DNA of 64,000 bases from Methylococcales bacterium (GTDB lineage: Bacteria > Pseudomonadota > Gammaproteobacteria > Methylococcales > Methylomonadaceae): contig JAQURG010000010.1 in NCBI GenBank assembly GCA_028715725.1, positions 34,802 to 98,801 on the forward strand, read 5' to 3'. The notes under the pieces are model-generated. The model was not told the origin of the DNA, searched no databases, and saw only the letters and a list, made by a program, of their open reading frames with translations. Position 1 is the first letter of the stretch; each line of letters begins with the position of its first letter. Positions 43,922 through 55,247 of the stretch are shown piece after piece. A program made the position numbers and the translations under genes.

Positions 43922-46225
43922 CTAATTTGTTGTTATTAAATTAGGTCCTGTGAGTACCAGCATATTGCTGGTACAAGAAACAGGCACAGGATTGGGTGGA
44001 CCCAAAATATCTACAGTAACTTTAGTGCCACTAATAGTCACGTTTCCCGAGTTATTTACGGTCCCGACATTACAGCTATAAGTGTGGATATTACCGCTAG
44101 TCGCCGTTTTCGTGCAAATGCCCGTGCCATTTGGCGAAGATTTTGAGTAATTCACATCAACATTATTATGACCAGGATCTTGTGCGCCGTTACCTGTACC
44201 TTTATTGATATTACCCGTCACGGTCACAGTGCAACTGGCCAAGTTATCAGCATTAAAAATCGGTCCAGTAACAGGCGTCATGCCTGCAAGGGTAACAGGA
44301 GCACTGAAAGGACTTACATTACCGCCAGTAGCGTTAATAGTTACTGTGCCAGGCCATGAAGTAATGGTGCAAGTGTAGGTGCCATTATTGTTATTACTGC
44401 AACTGCCGGGGTTGCTCATAGTGAATATTACAGAATTAGCCTGACTGCCTGCAATAGTGCCCGTGATGGTGTAGTTCATTGAAGCTGGCGTTGCTGCGAC
44501 GAAATTTGGCCCCCCCACATTAGCGACATCCGTCAGTGATACCGAAGCAACACCACCCTTTGCCAAAATTACATTGCCGCCAGTAGCGTTAATGGTAACC
44601 GTCATTGGAGTTGATGTTATTGCGCAATCATAGCTATAGGTAACGCCATCACTATTTAACGCTTTCGTACAGGTTCCGCCGGATAGCGATAGAGTAACCT
44701 GACTAGCCGAGTTCCCGGATATAACGCCGGTAATATGATAAGCCATGGTTACTGGAGTTAAAGTATTGGCGATAAGCGTTGGCCCCGTAATGGATGTCTG
44801 TGAAGTTGAAACAGGAAGTACAGTCGAATCCGGCGTCACGTTGCCGCCTGTTGCCGTAATGGTTAACGTTGTCGTTGTGTTAACGGTTGTAATAGTACAG
44901 CTATAGCTATAAGCAATGTTTGCAACCGTGCTGGTGCAGCTATTGCCATTGACAAAGATTTTGACCAGGTTGGCCTGATCACCGGAAATGCCGCCAGCAA
45001 TGGTAAAAGTCACTGTATTGCCGCAGCTGGACACATTTTCAGTTAGCGAGACATTGCTAACATTAGGCCCTAATGTGCGTTGTACGGCAGAACTGGGCAC
45101 GCTAAGGCCGCTGAAGTTTTGGAAATTGTGACAGTCATTGCTATTACCTGTTGCACCGACAACCAGGAAGTCCTGGCAGGCAAATGACTGATTTATGCCT
45201 TCTGAGTCGACCACGACATTATTGCCATCTAAGCGTTGGGTTGAGTATAACCGGGCCGTAGCAGAGGCTGTTAAAGTAAACTCGCTGGCAATATCCTCGG
45301 CAAAACAGACTTTTTTGTTGTGAAAGCTGGCGCTGTCGGTTTCCAACAAACCTACTTTGCCGTACCAGCCGCCATTTACAGTTGTATAAGTATGTGTGCC
45401 GCTGGGACAACCTACGCCGCCATAGGTGCAATCGCCGCCAAAGTAACAAATATAATCGGATTGGCCGCTTGTAACAGGGAATACACAATAAGCCAAATCG
45501 GAAAACGTCACTGGGTAGTTTGTCAGAGGGGATAAAGTTATTAAGGGATTATGGCCACTCCCGACATTACCGTAGAAGACGTTGCCTTTAATGGTGTGGA
45601 AAGCGCCGCCGGTAAATTGGATCAAGGCTTTGCCCGTACTGTCCAGCAAAAAAAATGAGCCGTCATCTGTTGTATGTTTACGCAGTCCGCTGCCATCGCC
45701 TAAATCAGTGCCGGTACCGGGCTCAAACTGCTTGTTTGGCGTTTGCGATGAATTATTGTTGGGGCTATGTAATCGCGCTGAAAGGCCGGTGCCGCCAGTT
45801 GAGTAATCGGTGGCTTTGCCATGATCGGCCCAGACAATTTCACTGACCATGTTGACCGTTTCATTGGCGCCGCCAGCGCCCCAGGTCACTTTTACGCTGA
45901 TGTTTTTTCTATCAGGAGCAGTAGGTCCTGTAATGAACCAGCTTCTGGCGAATATCGCATTACTACCGGCGATAGGATTGGGGTCGGCACCGGATGCAAT
46001 AGCATCGTATTGGGTCTTGGTGATATTATTCCGGAATTGCTCCAGTTTCGCTTCAGCCAGCTTGATGGCCTCTCCACGGGCTTTATTTTCTCCGCTGCTG
46101 GACATAAACTCGCCTTGCAGCAACCCCAGCGCCAATAAACCGATGGCGATCACTACGGCGGCAATCAGGACTTCTATTAAACCAATGCCGCGCTGTGTCT
46201 TGTTTCTACTGGTATAAATAGCCAT
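43922..46225 (-). CDS. pilV: PilV-type minor pilin with a large repeated C-terminal region
   Basis: 767 aa, where PilV proteins usually have 150-250. Residues 1-45 are a type III signal and pilin helix: TQRGIGLIEVLIAAVVIAIG, with cleavage after the Gly and Glu at mature position 5. Residues 46-160 fit PilV (KLEQFRNNI). A middle region has Cys-rich loops. From about 398 on there are four related units of 80-95 residues with a shared plan: a start like ITGxIxGxxAxxV, a first Cys, YxC, then TVTINATGGNV. They look like extracellular beta-sandwich modules with a disulfide. The protein probably forms an adhesive pilus tip; this is inferred. Confidence 0.85.
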   Translation of the reverse strand: MAIYTSRNKTQRGIGLIEVLIAAVVIAIGLLALGLLQGEFMSSSGENKARGEAIKLAEAKLEQFRNNITKTQYDAIASGADPNPIAGSNAIFARSWFITGPTAPDRKNISVKVTWGAGGANETVNMVSEIVWADHGKATDYSTGGTGLSARLHSPNNNSSQTPNKQFEPGTGTDLGDGSGLRKHTTDDGSFFLLDSTGKALIQFTGGAFHTIKGNVFYGNVGSGHNPLITLSPLTNYPVTFSDLAYCVFPVTSGQSDYICYFGGDCTYGGVGCPSGTHTYTTVNGGWYGKVGLLETDSASFHNKKVCFAEDIASEFTLTASATARLYSTQRLDGNNVVVDSEGINQSFACQDFLVVGATGNSNDCHNFQNFSGLSVPSSAVQRTLGPNVSNVSLTENVSSCGNTVTFTIAGGISGDQANLVKIFVNGNSCTSTVANIAYSYSCTITTVNTTTTLTITATGGNVTPDSTVLPVSTSQTSITGPTLIANTLTPVTMAYHITGVISGNSASQVTLSLSGGTCTKALNSDGVTYSYDCAITSTPMTVTINATGGNVILAKGGVASVSLTDVANVGGPNFVAATPASMNYTITGTIAGSQANSVIFTMSNPGSCSNNNNGTYTCTITSWPGTVTINATGGNVSPFSAPVTLAGMTPVTGPIFNADNLASCTVTVTGNINKGTGNGAQDPGHNNVDVNYSKSSPNGTGICTKTATSGNIHTYSCNVGTVNNSGNVTISGTKVTVDILGPPNPVPVSCTSNMLVLTGPNLITTN

Positions 46226-46252
46226 AAAACTACCTGTTTGTGCAAAATAATA

Positions 46253-47554
46253 TTACCAGTCGCGCCATGAGCCGCTGATAGAGGTCGTTGTTCCGACGAT
46301 TGGGTTTGCCGATCTGTCAAGTGTGTAGGGCGAATAAATTAAATCCACACCACCATGTCCAATTACCGGATCCTCTCCAGCCGGCACCAGTGAGGGGTCT
46401 CCTTCAACAGTGACAGAACCCAGCGTGCCAATGGTGCCTGCTGCATTCAGTTGGCCTCTCACATATAACATTCCGTTGATGTTGGGATTACCTGTTGCCT
46501 GTAAATTACCGTTGATGATGATAATGACCGGGCTATCTGCTGTGCCATAGGTGCCGTTGTTGTTAAGAGTGGCATTGCCTTCAATCCAGACAACGCCAGA
46601 CTTGCCTATTGCTGAATCAATGTTGGTGTAACTCTGATCCAGACTTTCCGCCAAATTTTTCATCATCATTCGATCGCCATAGAAGAAATTGTTAAAAAAT
46701 TGGTCGCCGCTAAGGGTGCCCAGGCTTGGATCATTGGCAATGGTATCCACGCCATTGCCTTTATTGCGGTCGGAGATAGGTTGTGATGTGTAGTTGTTGT
46801 TGGTATTGCTATCATCCAATTGCGCGCGGGTATAGCTGCTTTCTTGCGTGCCTATGGGTCTAATATATGTCGAGGCGGTAGCGGATGGGCCGATGTTGAC
46901 TGGCTTACCCGACCATGCGGTAGTGTTGAAATAACGGTTGATCATTTTATAATTGCCGGTTAAGCCAACGCCGTTTCTTGATATCAAGGATTGTTTAGGG
47001 CTATTGCCGCCAAATACATCAATGGTGCCGATGCATTGGCTCACTGTCCTTTGTGCCAGACGATCGTCGCTAAAGCCAACAGCGGTAATCAGCCCGCTTT
47101 TCATATTGGGCACTGCTCCAACTGCCACGCAGCGGGTGCCATCATCATTATCGAAAGTGACTGTGGCAGTAGTCACTTGATTGCCATCATTGGATGTGAA
47201 TGTTAAGGCTCGTGGTGAAGTAGCTGCGCAATTGACATTCGTGTTTGTAGTGGGATCAAGATAACTTAGGGGATCAGACAGATAGTCAGGACATTTGTTA
47301 TGATCATGATCAAAACCCGCGATAACTGTACCTGCATTATCAACGCCATTAAAATAGCCAATGCCAAAATCCAGCGCAGCATTGGCGGCGGCAACTGCCT
47401 GAGTCATCCGATAGTTATCAGCGGCAATCTGGGTTTCCATCAGCACGGTTTTTGAAGAGAGCAAGGTTATAAGAGTAATGCCGATAAGTAAAACCAGCGC
47501 TGTTAATAATGTGGCGGCGCCGTTTTGATTCTTAAGGGTATTTAAGTTATTCAT
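46253..47554 (-). CDS. pilX: PilX-type minor pilus assembly protein
   Basis: 433 aa. The N-terminus KNQNGAATLLTALVLLIGITLITLLSSKTV is the PilX-N pattern (G-A-A-T-L-L, no Glu5), followed by a long helix METQIAADNYRMTQAVAAANAALDFG. The C-terminal 350 residues are secreted and include a stretch with small beta repeats (VVWIEGNATLNNNGTYG, VIIINGNLQATGNPNINGMLYVRGQLNAAG) like a right-handed beta helix. It acts in the inner membrane/pilus base with PilV and PilW. Gap to pilV is 27 bp. Confidence 0.85.
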   Translation of the reverse strand: MNNLNTLKNQNGAATLLTALVLLIGITLITLLSSKTVLMETQIAADNYRMTQAVAAANAALDFGIGYFNGVDNAGTVIAGFDHDHNKCPDYLSDPLSYLDPTTNTNVNCAATSPRALTFTSNDGNQVTTATVTFDNDDGTRCVAVGAVPNMKSGLITAVGFSDDRLAQRTVSQCIGTIDVFGGNSPKQSLISRNGVGLTGNYKMINRYFNTTAWSGKPVNIGPSATASTYIRPIGTQESSYTRAQLDDSNTNNNYTSQPISDRNKGNGVDTIANDPSLGTLSGDQFFNNFFYGDRMMMKNLAESLDQSYTNIDSAIGKSGVVWIEGNATLNNNGTYGTADSPVIIIINGNLQATGNPNINGMLYVRGQLNAAGTIGTLGSVTVEGDPSLVPAGEDPVIGHGGVDLIYSPYTLDRSANPIVGTTTSISGSWRDW

Positions 47555-47579
47555 ATTGGGTTGCCTTAATGCTATTCAG

Positions 47580-48275
47580 CTAAGGTTGCGTAAAAATACG
47601 GTCGTTCCGTATTGTTACGCTATCAGCGAGACTTTTAATGACGGCCTGATCGTTGTTGACATGGCCGATCAATGCGATAGCAATTTCACGGGTTTCGATT
47701 ATGCGATCACCGGTAACAAGATTCACCGCCGTAGCTGCGGTTGCGCAGTTGGTGTAGCTTTGGTCAGCAACGCCTAGTCGCTTTCTTAAACACTTAAACG
47801 ATGGAGTAAAGGTTAAGTTAGTTATAACGATTTGCTCGTTGCCTTCGCTGACATTAAGCGTATTCCATCCGCCTGCATCACAAGCGATACTTGAAGAGCG
47901 CATTTGTATATTGCCGTCATTAAGCCTGAAGCCGTAGTATTCATTAGCATCAACACTACCATCAGCATCCGCATCGTATGTGTATAAAACGCAGTCGGAT
48001 GTAGGTATTTGCAAATTTGTTGCAGCTTGTGTAAATGGATTGTTACGACTGTCGGAGCCCACCATTGCCCCGCCCCAATACCCCGTCCGGCGAATGTCAT
48101 TTACCATTAAGGCCAAAGCAGAATCCAGATCATGATTTAAGCGTGCGGACTTTACGATGTCAGAACTGCCCCTGATAGTGGTGATATAAATGGTGATGGT
48201 CGCCGCCACGATGATTAATCCCAGCAATAAGGCAATCATGATTTCGATAAGCGTATAGCCGGTTTGTTTTTTCAT
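47580..48275 (-). CDS. pilW: PilW-type minor pilin
   Basis: 231 aa. Type III signal KKQTGYTLIEIMIALLLGLIIVAATITIY with the cleavage Gly and Glu5, followed by SARLNHDLDSALALMVNDIRRTGYWGGA, which is diagnostic for PilW. The C-terminal globular part has a few Cys. AGAGGC precedes the ATG. It lies between fimT and pilX in the usual fimT-pilV/W/X-type cluster. It is assembled into the pilus as a minor subunit. Confidence 0.9.
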   Translation of the reverse strand: MKKQTGYTLIEIMIALLLGLIIVAATITIYITTIRGSSDIVKSARLNHDLDSALALMVNDIRRTGYWGGAMVGSDSRNNPFTQAATNLQIPTSDCVLYTYDADADGSVDANEYYGFRLNDGNIQMRSSSIACDAGGWNTLNVSEGNEQIVITNLTFTPSFKCLRKRLGVADQSYTNCATAATAVNLVTGDRIIETREIAIALIGHVNNDQAVIKSLADSVTIRNDRIFTQP

Positions 48276-48294
48276 TGTCTTGCCTCTTTTGGTT

Positions 48295-48819
48295 TTAACA
48301 TGCAGGGTAATTCGATATTCCTGCTGAACCAGAAGGAGTACAAATCCTTACTCGACCGACATCACTAAAAACGACACGGGCAGTGTAGTTGTTGGTGCTA
48401 AAGGTCACGCTGTCTGCACCGATTGTTCCGCGCCTAAAACTAAAGGTACTGTTGTTTCCAACTGCTGCACCCATATTAGTCGTGTTAAAATCAATTCCTG
48501 AAACACGTTTTATCTCGCAATAATCAGTGGCGGTTTTTGTTACTTGGGCGCAACTGCAAGAGGCTTTAGTACTTAACCCATAACACCACGCCCCAGCACT
48601 ACCAGGAGTGCGTGTGACAAGCACATTTTGGCTTCGCTTAATGGCTTCTGTGCGTGCAAATTGCAAATCTAACTTTAGTGCTTCGGCAACCTGCTTCAGG
48701 CGATTACGTTCAATCATATCTTGATAAGAAGGCACAGCCATTGCCGCGATAATGCCAATTATGGCAATGACTATCATGACCTCAAGCAGAGTAAAGCCAG
48801 AATCTCTTTGTCTTTTCAT
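48295..48819 (-). CDS. fimT: GspH/FimT family pseudopilin
   Basis: 174 aa from the ATG at 48819; a TTG nine codons upstream is less likely because pilin leaders are short. Leader MKRQRDSG then [32 protein letters not shown], with cleavage after Gly. [19 protein letters not shown] and the C-terminal beta domain with several Cys fit GspH/FimT. It is the first gene of the minor pilin operon and faces away from pilE. Confidence 0.9.
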   Translation of the reverse strand: MKRQRDSGFTLLEVMIVIAIIGIIAAMAVPSYQDMIERNRLKQVAEALKLDLQFARTEAIKRSQNVLVTRTPGSAGAWCYGLSTKASCSCAQVTKTATDYCEIKRVSGIDFNTTNMGAAVGNNSTFSFRRGTIGADSVTFSTNNYTARVVFSDVGRVRICTPSGSAGISNYPAC

Positions 48820-48990
48820 ATCCCGCCACTTTTTTGTATGATTCAAGTATAGATTAATATAGTTTTTTTATAGTTAGCTAATCTACATTTATCGGCTGAA
48901 TTCAATGATACGAGAAGCTCAACGTTACCCCGGCAATTAGTGTTTGCTATGCTATGCTTACGCTAACAAAATAACTTTAAAGGTTAACCA

Positions 48991-49404
48991 ATGAACTCAT
49001 TTAAACGACCAGCCGGTTTTACTTTAATTGAATTAATGATTACCGTGGCTGTTATCGGGATTTTGGCGGCGATTGCTTATCCCTCTTATAAGGAGTATGT
49101 GACGCGCGCCAAACGCGCGGATGGCAAGGCGGCGTTATTGCAAGTGCAATTGGCCGAGGAAAAGTGGCGGGCTAATCATACGAGTTATGGTTCAAGTACC
49201 GATATAGGTATAACTACTTCACCAGATGGTCATTATGCTATCGCAATTTCAGGTACTCCAAATGCTTCTAGTTATATATTTACGGCTAGTCCCAGTGATT
49301 TTACTGATTCAACTTGCGGAGTTTTTGAGGTTAATCAAGACGGAAAAACAACCTCTACCACGCAAACTACAACTGCAAAAGTGCAGGAGTGCTGGGGAAA
49401 ATAG
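48991..49404 (+). CDS. pilE: PilE-type type IV pilin
   Basis: 137 aa. Leader MNSFKRPAG, then [40 protein letters not shown], split at the Gly; Glu5 is present. [19 protein letters not shown] and the C-terminal Cys pair (STCGVF...VQECWGK) match the PilE/ComP-like minor pilins that accompany fimT-pilVWX. AAAGG precedes the ATG. It is divergent from fimT over about 170 bp, so the two sets may share control. Confidence 0.92.
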   Translation: MNSFKRPAGFTLIELMITVAVIGILAAIAYPSYKEYVTRAKRADGKAALLQVQLAEEKWRANHTSYGSSTDIGITTSPDGHYAIAISGTPNASSYIFTASPSDFTDSTCGVFEVNQDGKTTSTTQTTTAKVQECWGK

Positions 49405-49885
49405 GACCGTGGGTTGAAACGATAGCTTGAATCCTATCAATGCTGAGAGGTAGGGTGGGCAGGCTTTTTTTTGCCCACCGAAATATTCGATAAAGCTGGG
49501 CAGAAAGCGTTGCCCATCCTTGGCTGTAGCCTTTAGTCGCGACGAAGGCGTGGCTCCCACCATTCATTGAGCCTGGCTTCCAGGTATTCTGTGAACTCGC
49601 ATTGGAGCCTGCTTACCCTGCCTCCAGCATTCCATGCCGCTGTAGTGATTGCCAGAATGTTGTAATGACAGCAGGGCAGGGCAGGCCATACACACGATTA
49701 TGGTATTATTGGTGTTAAAGCTATCGGGATAAGTTTTGTCCTTGTAAATGCAGCACGCCCTACAGCGGATGTCTTATGCCTGAAATGGCTGCGAGAGAAC
49801 AAAACTTTTCCGGACGACTAATTCACTGTTTATTCAGACAAGCAGATTCATACTTCCCCTACCCAGGACCGATTATTTTCCGATC
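49405..49885. other. Repeat-rich intergenic region after pilE
   Basis: About 480 bp. The first 110 bp hold GTGGGCA-type hairpins (listed separately); then follows a stretch with several CCTGCCTCCAGC-like words. No gene with a credible start is visible. Confidence 0.5.
49450..49528. repeat. Second GTAGGGTGGGCA-type repeat, also a possible pilE terminator
   Basis: GGTGGGCA (49454-49461) / TGCCCACC (49472-49479) with a T8 loop, then a further TGGGCA...TGCCCA pair near 49497-49516. Its arm GTAGGGTGGGCA is the same as at 26088. It lies 50 bp after pilE. Confidence 0.7.
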
Positions 49886-51730
49886 ATGTTATTAAATTTA
49901 TTACCGCTATTTTCTACTGCGTTTTTTTATCTGTTGTATTACCTGATTAGTACTTTCAAGTTTGATGTGCAGATAGATGCTTCAGCTATTTTTTACGATT
50001 TTCTGTTGCAATTGTTGATTAGCTATATTCTTTTTGCATTATCAAAGCGAGCCTGGATTTTCCTGGTCATCCAGGCTCTGGTAATGGGTATTTTATATGT
50101 CGGCAATGCGGTGAAGATATCATTTTTTGGCGGCCCTATTATGCCGGATGATGTTTTTGCATTACGGTCCTTGTTGCTGATCCTTGAAGGCTGGCGTTTT
50201 TTCGCCGCCGCGATACCGCTAGCTGCGATTGCCAGCCTGGTGCTGTTCAATTTTACGATGCGCCACTGGAGCGCTTATCTGGCCATTCTGACAGCGATCT
50301 TGCTGGGAATTACGCTGACTTATAAGCCCGTCATGATACTTAACCCCCTGGATAAGCGGATGGGTTACTCGGTTTGGGATCAACGTTCCAATTATTTGTT
50401 GCGCGGCGCTACTTTTTATAGTCTGCAGGAGAGCGCGCGCTATTTTGCCACAGTCGATAAGCCTCCCGATACTGATGACGCTCAAATGGCGGCCGAGAAC
50501 CTGTTAAGCGCTGCGCCTACACCTAAGCCCACTGCGGGCAGTAAACCTTTTACGCCGCGTAATGTACATATCGTATTGCTGGAATCTTTTTGGGATCCGA
50601 ATGAGCTTAAAAATGCTCATTATAAACAGAATCCATTGGCTCCTGAGTTTCGCAAACTCTGGAAAAACGCCGGTTATTCACATGCTCTGGACCCTGTATT
50701 TGGCGGTTATACCGCAAACTCAGAGTTTGAAGTGTTATGCGGTTTTCCGGTCATGAAGGACACTGTCAAATTTGAGCGTCAATTACTGAATGATGTGCCA
50801 TGCTTGCCGCATCTTCTTGCCGATAAAGGTTATCGAACCGTTATTTCCCATCCCAATGTGCCGGTGTTCTGGAATCGCGTTAATGCTTACCGGCATATGG
50901 GCTTTCAAACTTATTGGTCAATACAGGATTTCGTGCTGGATGATATGAATCGGGAGTTTTTATCGGATGCCTCGCTCTACCGTCAGGTTATGGAGAAAAT
51001 ATCCGGATCACTGGATACCAAACAACCCATTCTGGATTACATCGTAACTTATTTCGGACACTGGAATTATCCTTTAAGTGAAAGCCGTCCTGGCAAGATA
51101 AGCTCCAGATCCAAAGTTGAAGAAGTGTCGTCTTACGCCAATACGATATATTATAAGTCGCGAGAACTTATGGGCTTTCTGGACCAGTTGCGGCAACGTG
51201 ATCCTGACGGCATTATCGTGGCTTTTGGCGATCATCTGCCTTTTCTGGGTGAGAATTTTGCCGGCTATGTGGACTCCGGCGTTCTTACCGCCAATCGCAG
51301 TGAATTTACCCCGGCCATGTTCAAATTCTATGTGAGCACGCCGATGATTATTATCGACGGAAAAAACGGGCCGGTTAAAGTCGGTAATATACCGCTTTAT
51401 CAAGTGCCCAAACTTTTACTTAAATTGCTGAATTATAATGAACCGAGCATCATGGATTATGTCACCACGCCGCCCGATATGCGCGTCCGGCCATTGCCCG
51501 GCCTGCATTTTGATTTACTTAAGGATGGCAAGGTCGATGTATGTAAAGAACCGCCCTATTCGGAGGCGTGCCAGAAATCGGCTCGCTGGTTGCAGGATGT
51601 ATCAGTGGTCAGTAACGATTTATTTATAGGCCGTCAGTTTACCCGGCCCAAGCATGTGGCTGAAGAGCAGATAGAGGCTGTGCCGGCAGAAGCGGCTCAG
51701 CCGCCTGCAAAGGTCATTGTGCCGGAATGA
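49886..51730 (+). CDS. LtaS-like membrane sulfatase / phosphoglycerol transferase family protein
   Basis: 614 aa. Five hydrophobic helices fill the first 165 residues. From about 225 comes an alkaline-phosphatase-like sulfatase domain: NVHIVLLESFWDP with the metal-binding Glu, FGGYTANSEFEVLCGFP with the Thr that takes the phosphoryl intermediate, and IVAFGDHLPFLG with D and H metal ligands. Gram-positive LtaS builds lipoteichoic acid; gram-negative relatives (OpgB/EptA-like) decorate osmoregulated glucans or other envelope glycans. The substrate here is unknown. No partner glycan genes are adjacent. Confidence 0.8.
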   Translation: MLLNLLPLFSTAFFYLLYYLISTFKFDVQIDASAIFYDFLLQLLISYILFALSKRAWIFLVIQALVMGILYVGNAVKISFFGGPIMPDDVFALRSLLLILEGWRFFAAAIPLAAIASLVLFNFTMRHWSAYLAILTAILLGITLTYKPVMILNPLDKRMGYSVWDQRSNYLLRGATFYSLQESARYFATVDKPPDTDDAQMAAENLLSAAPTPKPTAGSKPFTPRNVHIVLLESFWDPNELKNAHYKQNPLAPEFRKLWKNAGYSHALDPVFGGYTANSEFEVLCGFPVMKDTVKFERQLLNDVPCLPHLLADKGYRTVISHPNVPVFWNRVNAYRHMGFQTYWSIQDFVLDDMNREFLSDASLYRQVMEKISGSLDTKQPILDYIVTYFGHWNYPLSESRPGKISSRSKVEEVSSYANTIYYKSRELMGFLDQLRQRDPDGIIVAFGDHLPFLGENFAGYVDSGVLTANRSEFTPAMFKFYVSTPMIIIDGKNGPVKVGNIPLYQVPKLLLKLLNYNEPSIMDYVTTPPDMRVRPLPGLHFDLLKDGKVDVCKEPPYSEACQKSARWLQDVSVVSNDLFIGRQFTRPKHVAEEQIEAVPAEAAQPPAKVIVPE

Positions 51731-51881
51731 CACTGTCTTATACAATTGATAGCCTTGGCTTTTTCGGCTGGTAAACAAGCCCCCGGCAATATAACATGAT
51801 CTTCCGGTTTTCATCGAAAGGCAGTAGACAGAGGCTTTGCAACTTTTTATATTGTTGTAATCCACTTGGCGGAGATTACCG

Positions 51882-52376
51882 ATGAGCAAATTTAGCAAAG
51901 AAGAACTTGAAGACTTTACCAAAAGTTACCATGAACTGATTTTTTCGCAGAAAACAATAATCCTGGCGACTGTTTCAGCAAGCTGCTCTCCCGATATTAG
52001 CTATGCTCCTTTTGTGCGGGACCAGGCAGGATACTTTTATATCTATATCAGCGAACTGGCTTCCCATACAGTCAATTTGCTGAATAATCCGCAGGCGTCG
52101 ATCATGTGTATTCGTCCGGAGTCTGAATCGCCTAACCTTTTTGCGAGAGAGCGGGCTGTTTTCGACTGTCGTGTCAGGGAAATAACGCATGACGATGAAA
52201 TTTATACGGCGCGGTTAAATGCATTGCAGGAAAAATTTGGAGAAGTTGTCAGCCTGTTGCGCTCATTGCCGGATTTTCACTTGTTTGAATTGCGTCCTGA
52301 AAGCGGCCGATATATTGTGGGTTTTAGCCGTGCTTTCATGATTGATGTCAATGATGGCGGATTAAGCCAGATCTAG
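51882..52376 (+). CDS. HugZ/HutZ-like pyridoxamine-5'-phosphate-oxidase-fold protein
   Basis: 164 aa. A split-barrel fold: SQKTIILATVSASCSPDISYAPFVRDQAGYFYIYISELASHTVNL, then NPQASIMCIRPESE and the C-terminal LRPESGRYIVGFSRAFMID. These fit the heme-utilisation HugZ/HutZ group, which lacks FMN and binds or degrades heme. No heme transport genes are nearby, so heme handling is inferred from the family only. It starts about 150 bp after the LtaS-like gene, with GGCGGAG as a ribosome site. Confidence 0.82.
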   Translation: MSKFSKEELEDFTKSYHELIFSQKTIILATVSASCSPDISYAPFVRDQAGYFYIYISELASHTVNLLNNPQASIMCIRPESESPNLFARERAVFDCRVREITHDDEIYTARLNALQEKFGEVVSLLRSLPDFHLFELRPESGRYIVGFSRAFMIDVNDGGLSQI

Positions 52377-52501
52377 AAACTTCAGCTGAAGAGCCTCGTT
52401 AATGCTGACTCATGTCAGAATATCAATGGCTATTTTAATCGTTCACTAAAAAGGGATTGACCTGAACAGGTAAGACTTTCAGGGTAAAGTTCCGATAAAT
52501 T

Positions 52502-54550
<2,049 letters not shown>

Positions 54551-54584
54551 TCAGCGTTGAGCGCCCTGAACCTCATTCCCTGAA

Positions 54585-55247
54585 TTACAAGCTCTGCCGG
54601 AGCGATTGAATGGTGGCGTCGGTCAGTGGTTCTCTGTGATGATCCAGGATAACGCCGTCTAGTTCGATCGCCAGTAGCTGAATCGTTTCTATGTAGTCAT
54701 CGAAAACGGCTTGCGCATCGTCAAGCGCGCCGGGTTGCATAAAAAACACAAGCCCCGGGCAGTAAAATGAATCCAGATTCCTGTCCGGAAAAGTTCCAGG
54801 TTCAACCATACAGGCAACACCAAAATCTACCAGACGATTAGCGTCCAGCTTTTCGAATATTTTCAGACTGCCATATTCAAGACCGACGATTCCAAAGGCA
54901 TTAACCAGGTCAGCGCCATTAAAGCCTTCCTCTGCCTTGGCGATAAGACTAAACTGAATAATATTGGGAGCGGCAGCGCGAGGCGGCGGCTCAACTTCAT
55001 CATCTTCGGATTCATAAATAGCATCTTCCGGATCGTCATAATGATGATCGGTTGCCTCTAGTGTTTCAATGCCGGTTTCAGCATCCTCATCATCGTTAAT
55101 TTCCAACGATTTATTGAATTCATGGTCATCATAAAAATCCATATCTTGTTGTAATTTCTTGTTTTTCAGATAACTCCATGTCAGCATGCCCATGATGATT
55201 ATCAAACCGGTTGCGATAATTACAATTCTTAGTAGTTCTTTATCCAT
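54585..55247 (-). CDS. zipA: ZipA, cell division FtsZ-anchoring protein
   Basis: 220 aa, shorter than E. coli ZipA (328) because the linker is short. N-terminal membrane anchor LLRIVIIATGLIIIMGMLTWSYLKN, an acidic linker with a run of Asp and Glu (about residues 35-90), then the FtsZ-binding domain (FSLIAKAEEGFNGADLVNAFG, MVEPGTFPD, FFMQPGALDD). It overlaps smc by 8 bases (ATGGATAA), so translation is coupled. The acidic instead of P/Q-rich linker is a family variation. Confidence 0.93.
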   Translation of the reverse strand: MDKELLRIVIIATGLIIIMGMLTWSYLKNKKLQQDMDFYDDHEFNKSLEINDDEDAETGIETLEATDHHYDDPEDAIYESEDDEVEPPPRAAAPNIIQFSLIAKAEEGFNGADLVNAFGIVGLEYGSLKIFEKLDANRLVDFGVACMVEPGTFPDRNLDSFYCPGLVFFMQPGALDDAQAVFDDYIETIQLLAIELDGVILDHHREPLTDATIQSLRQSL

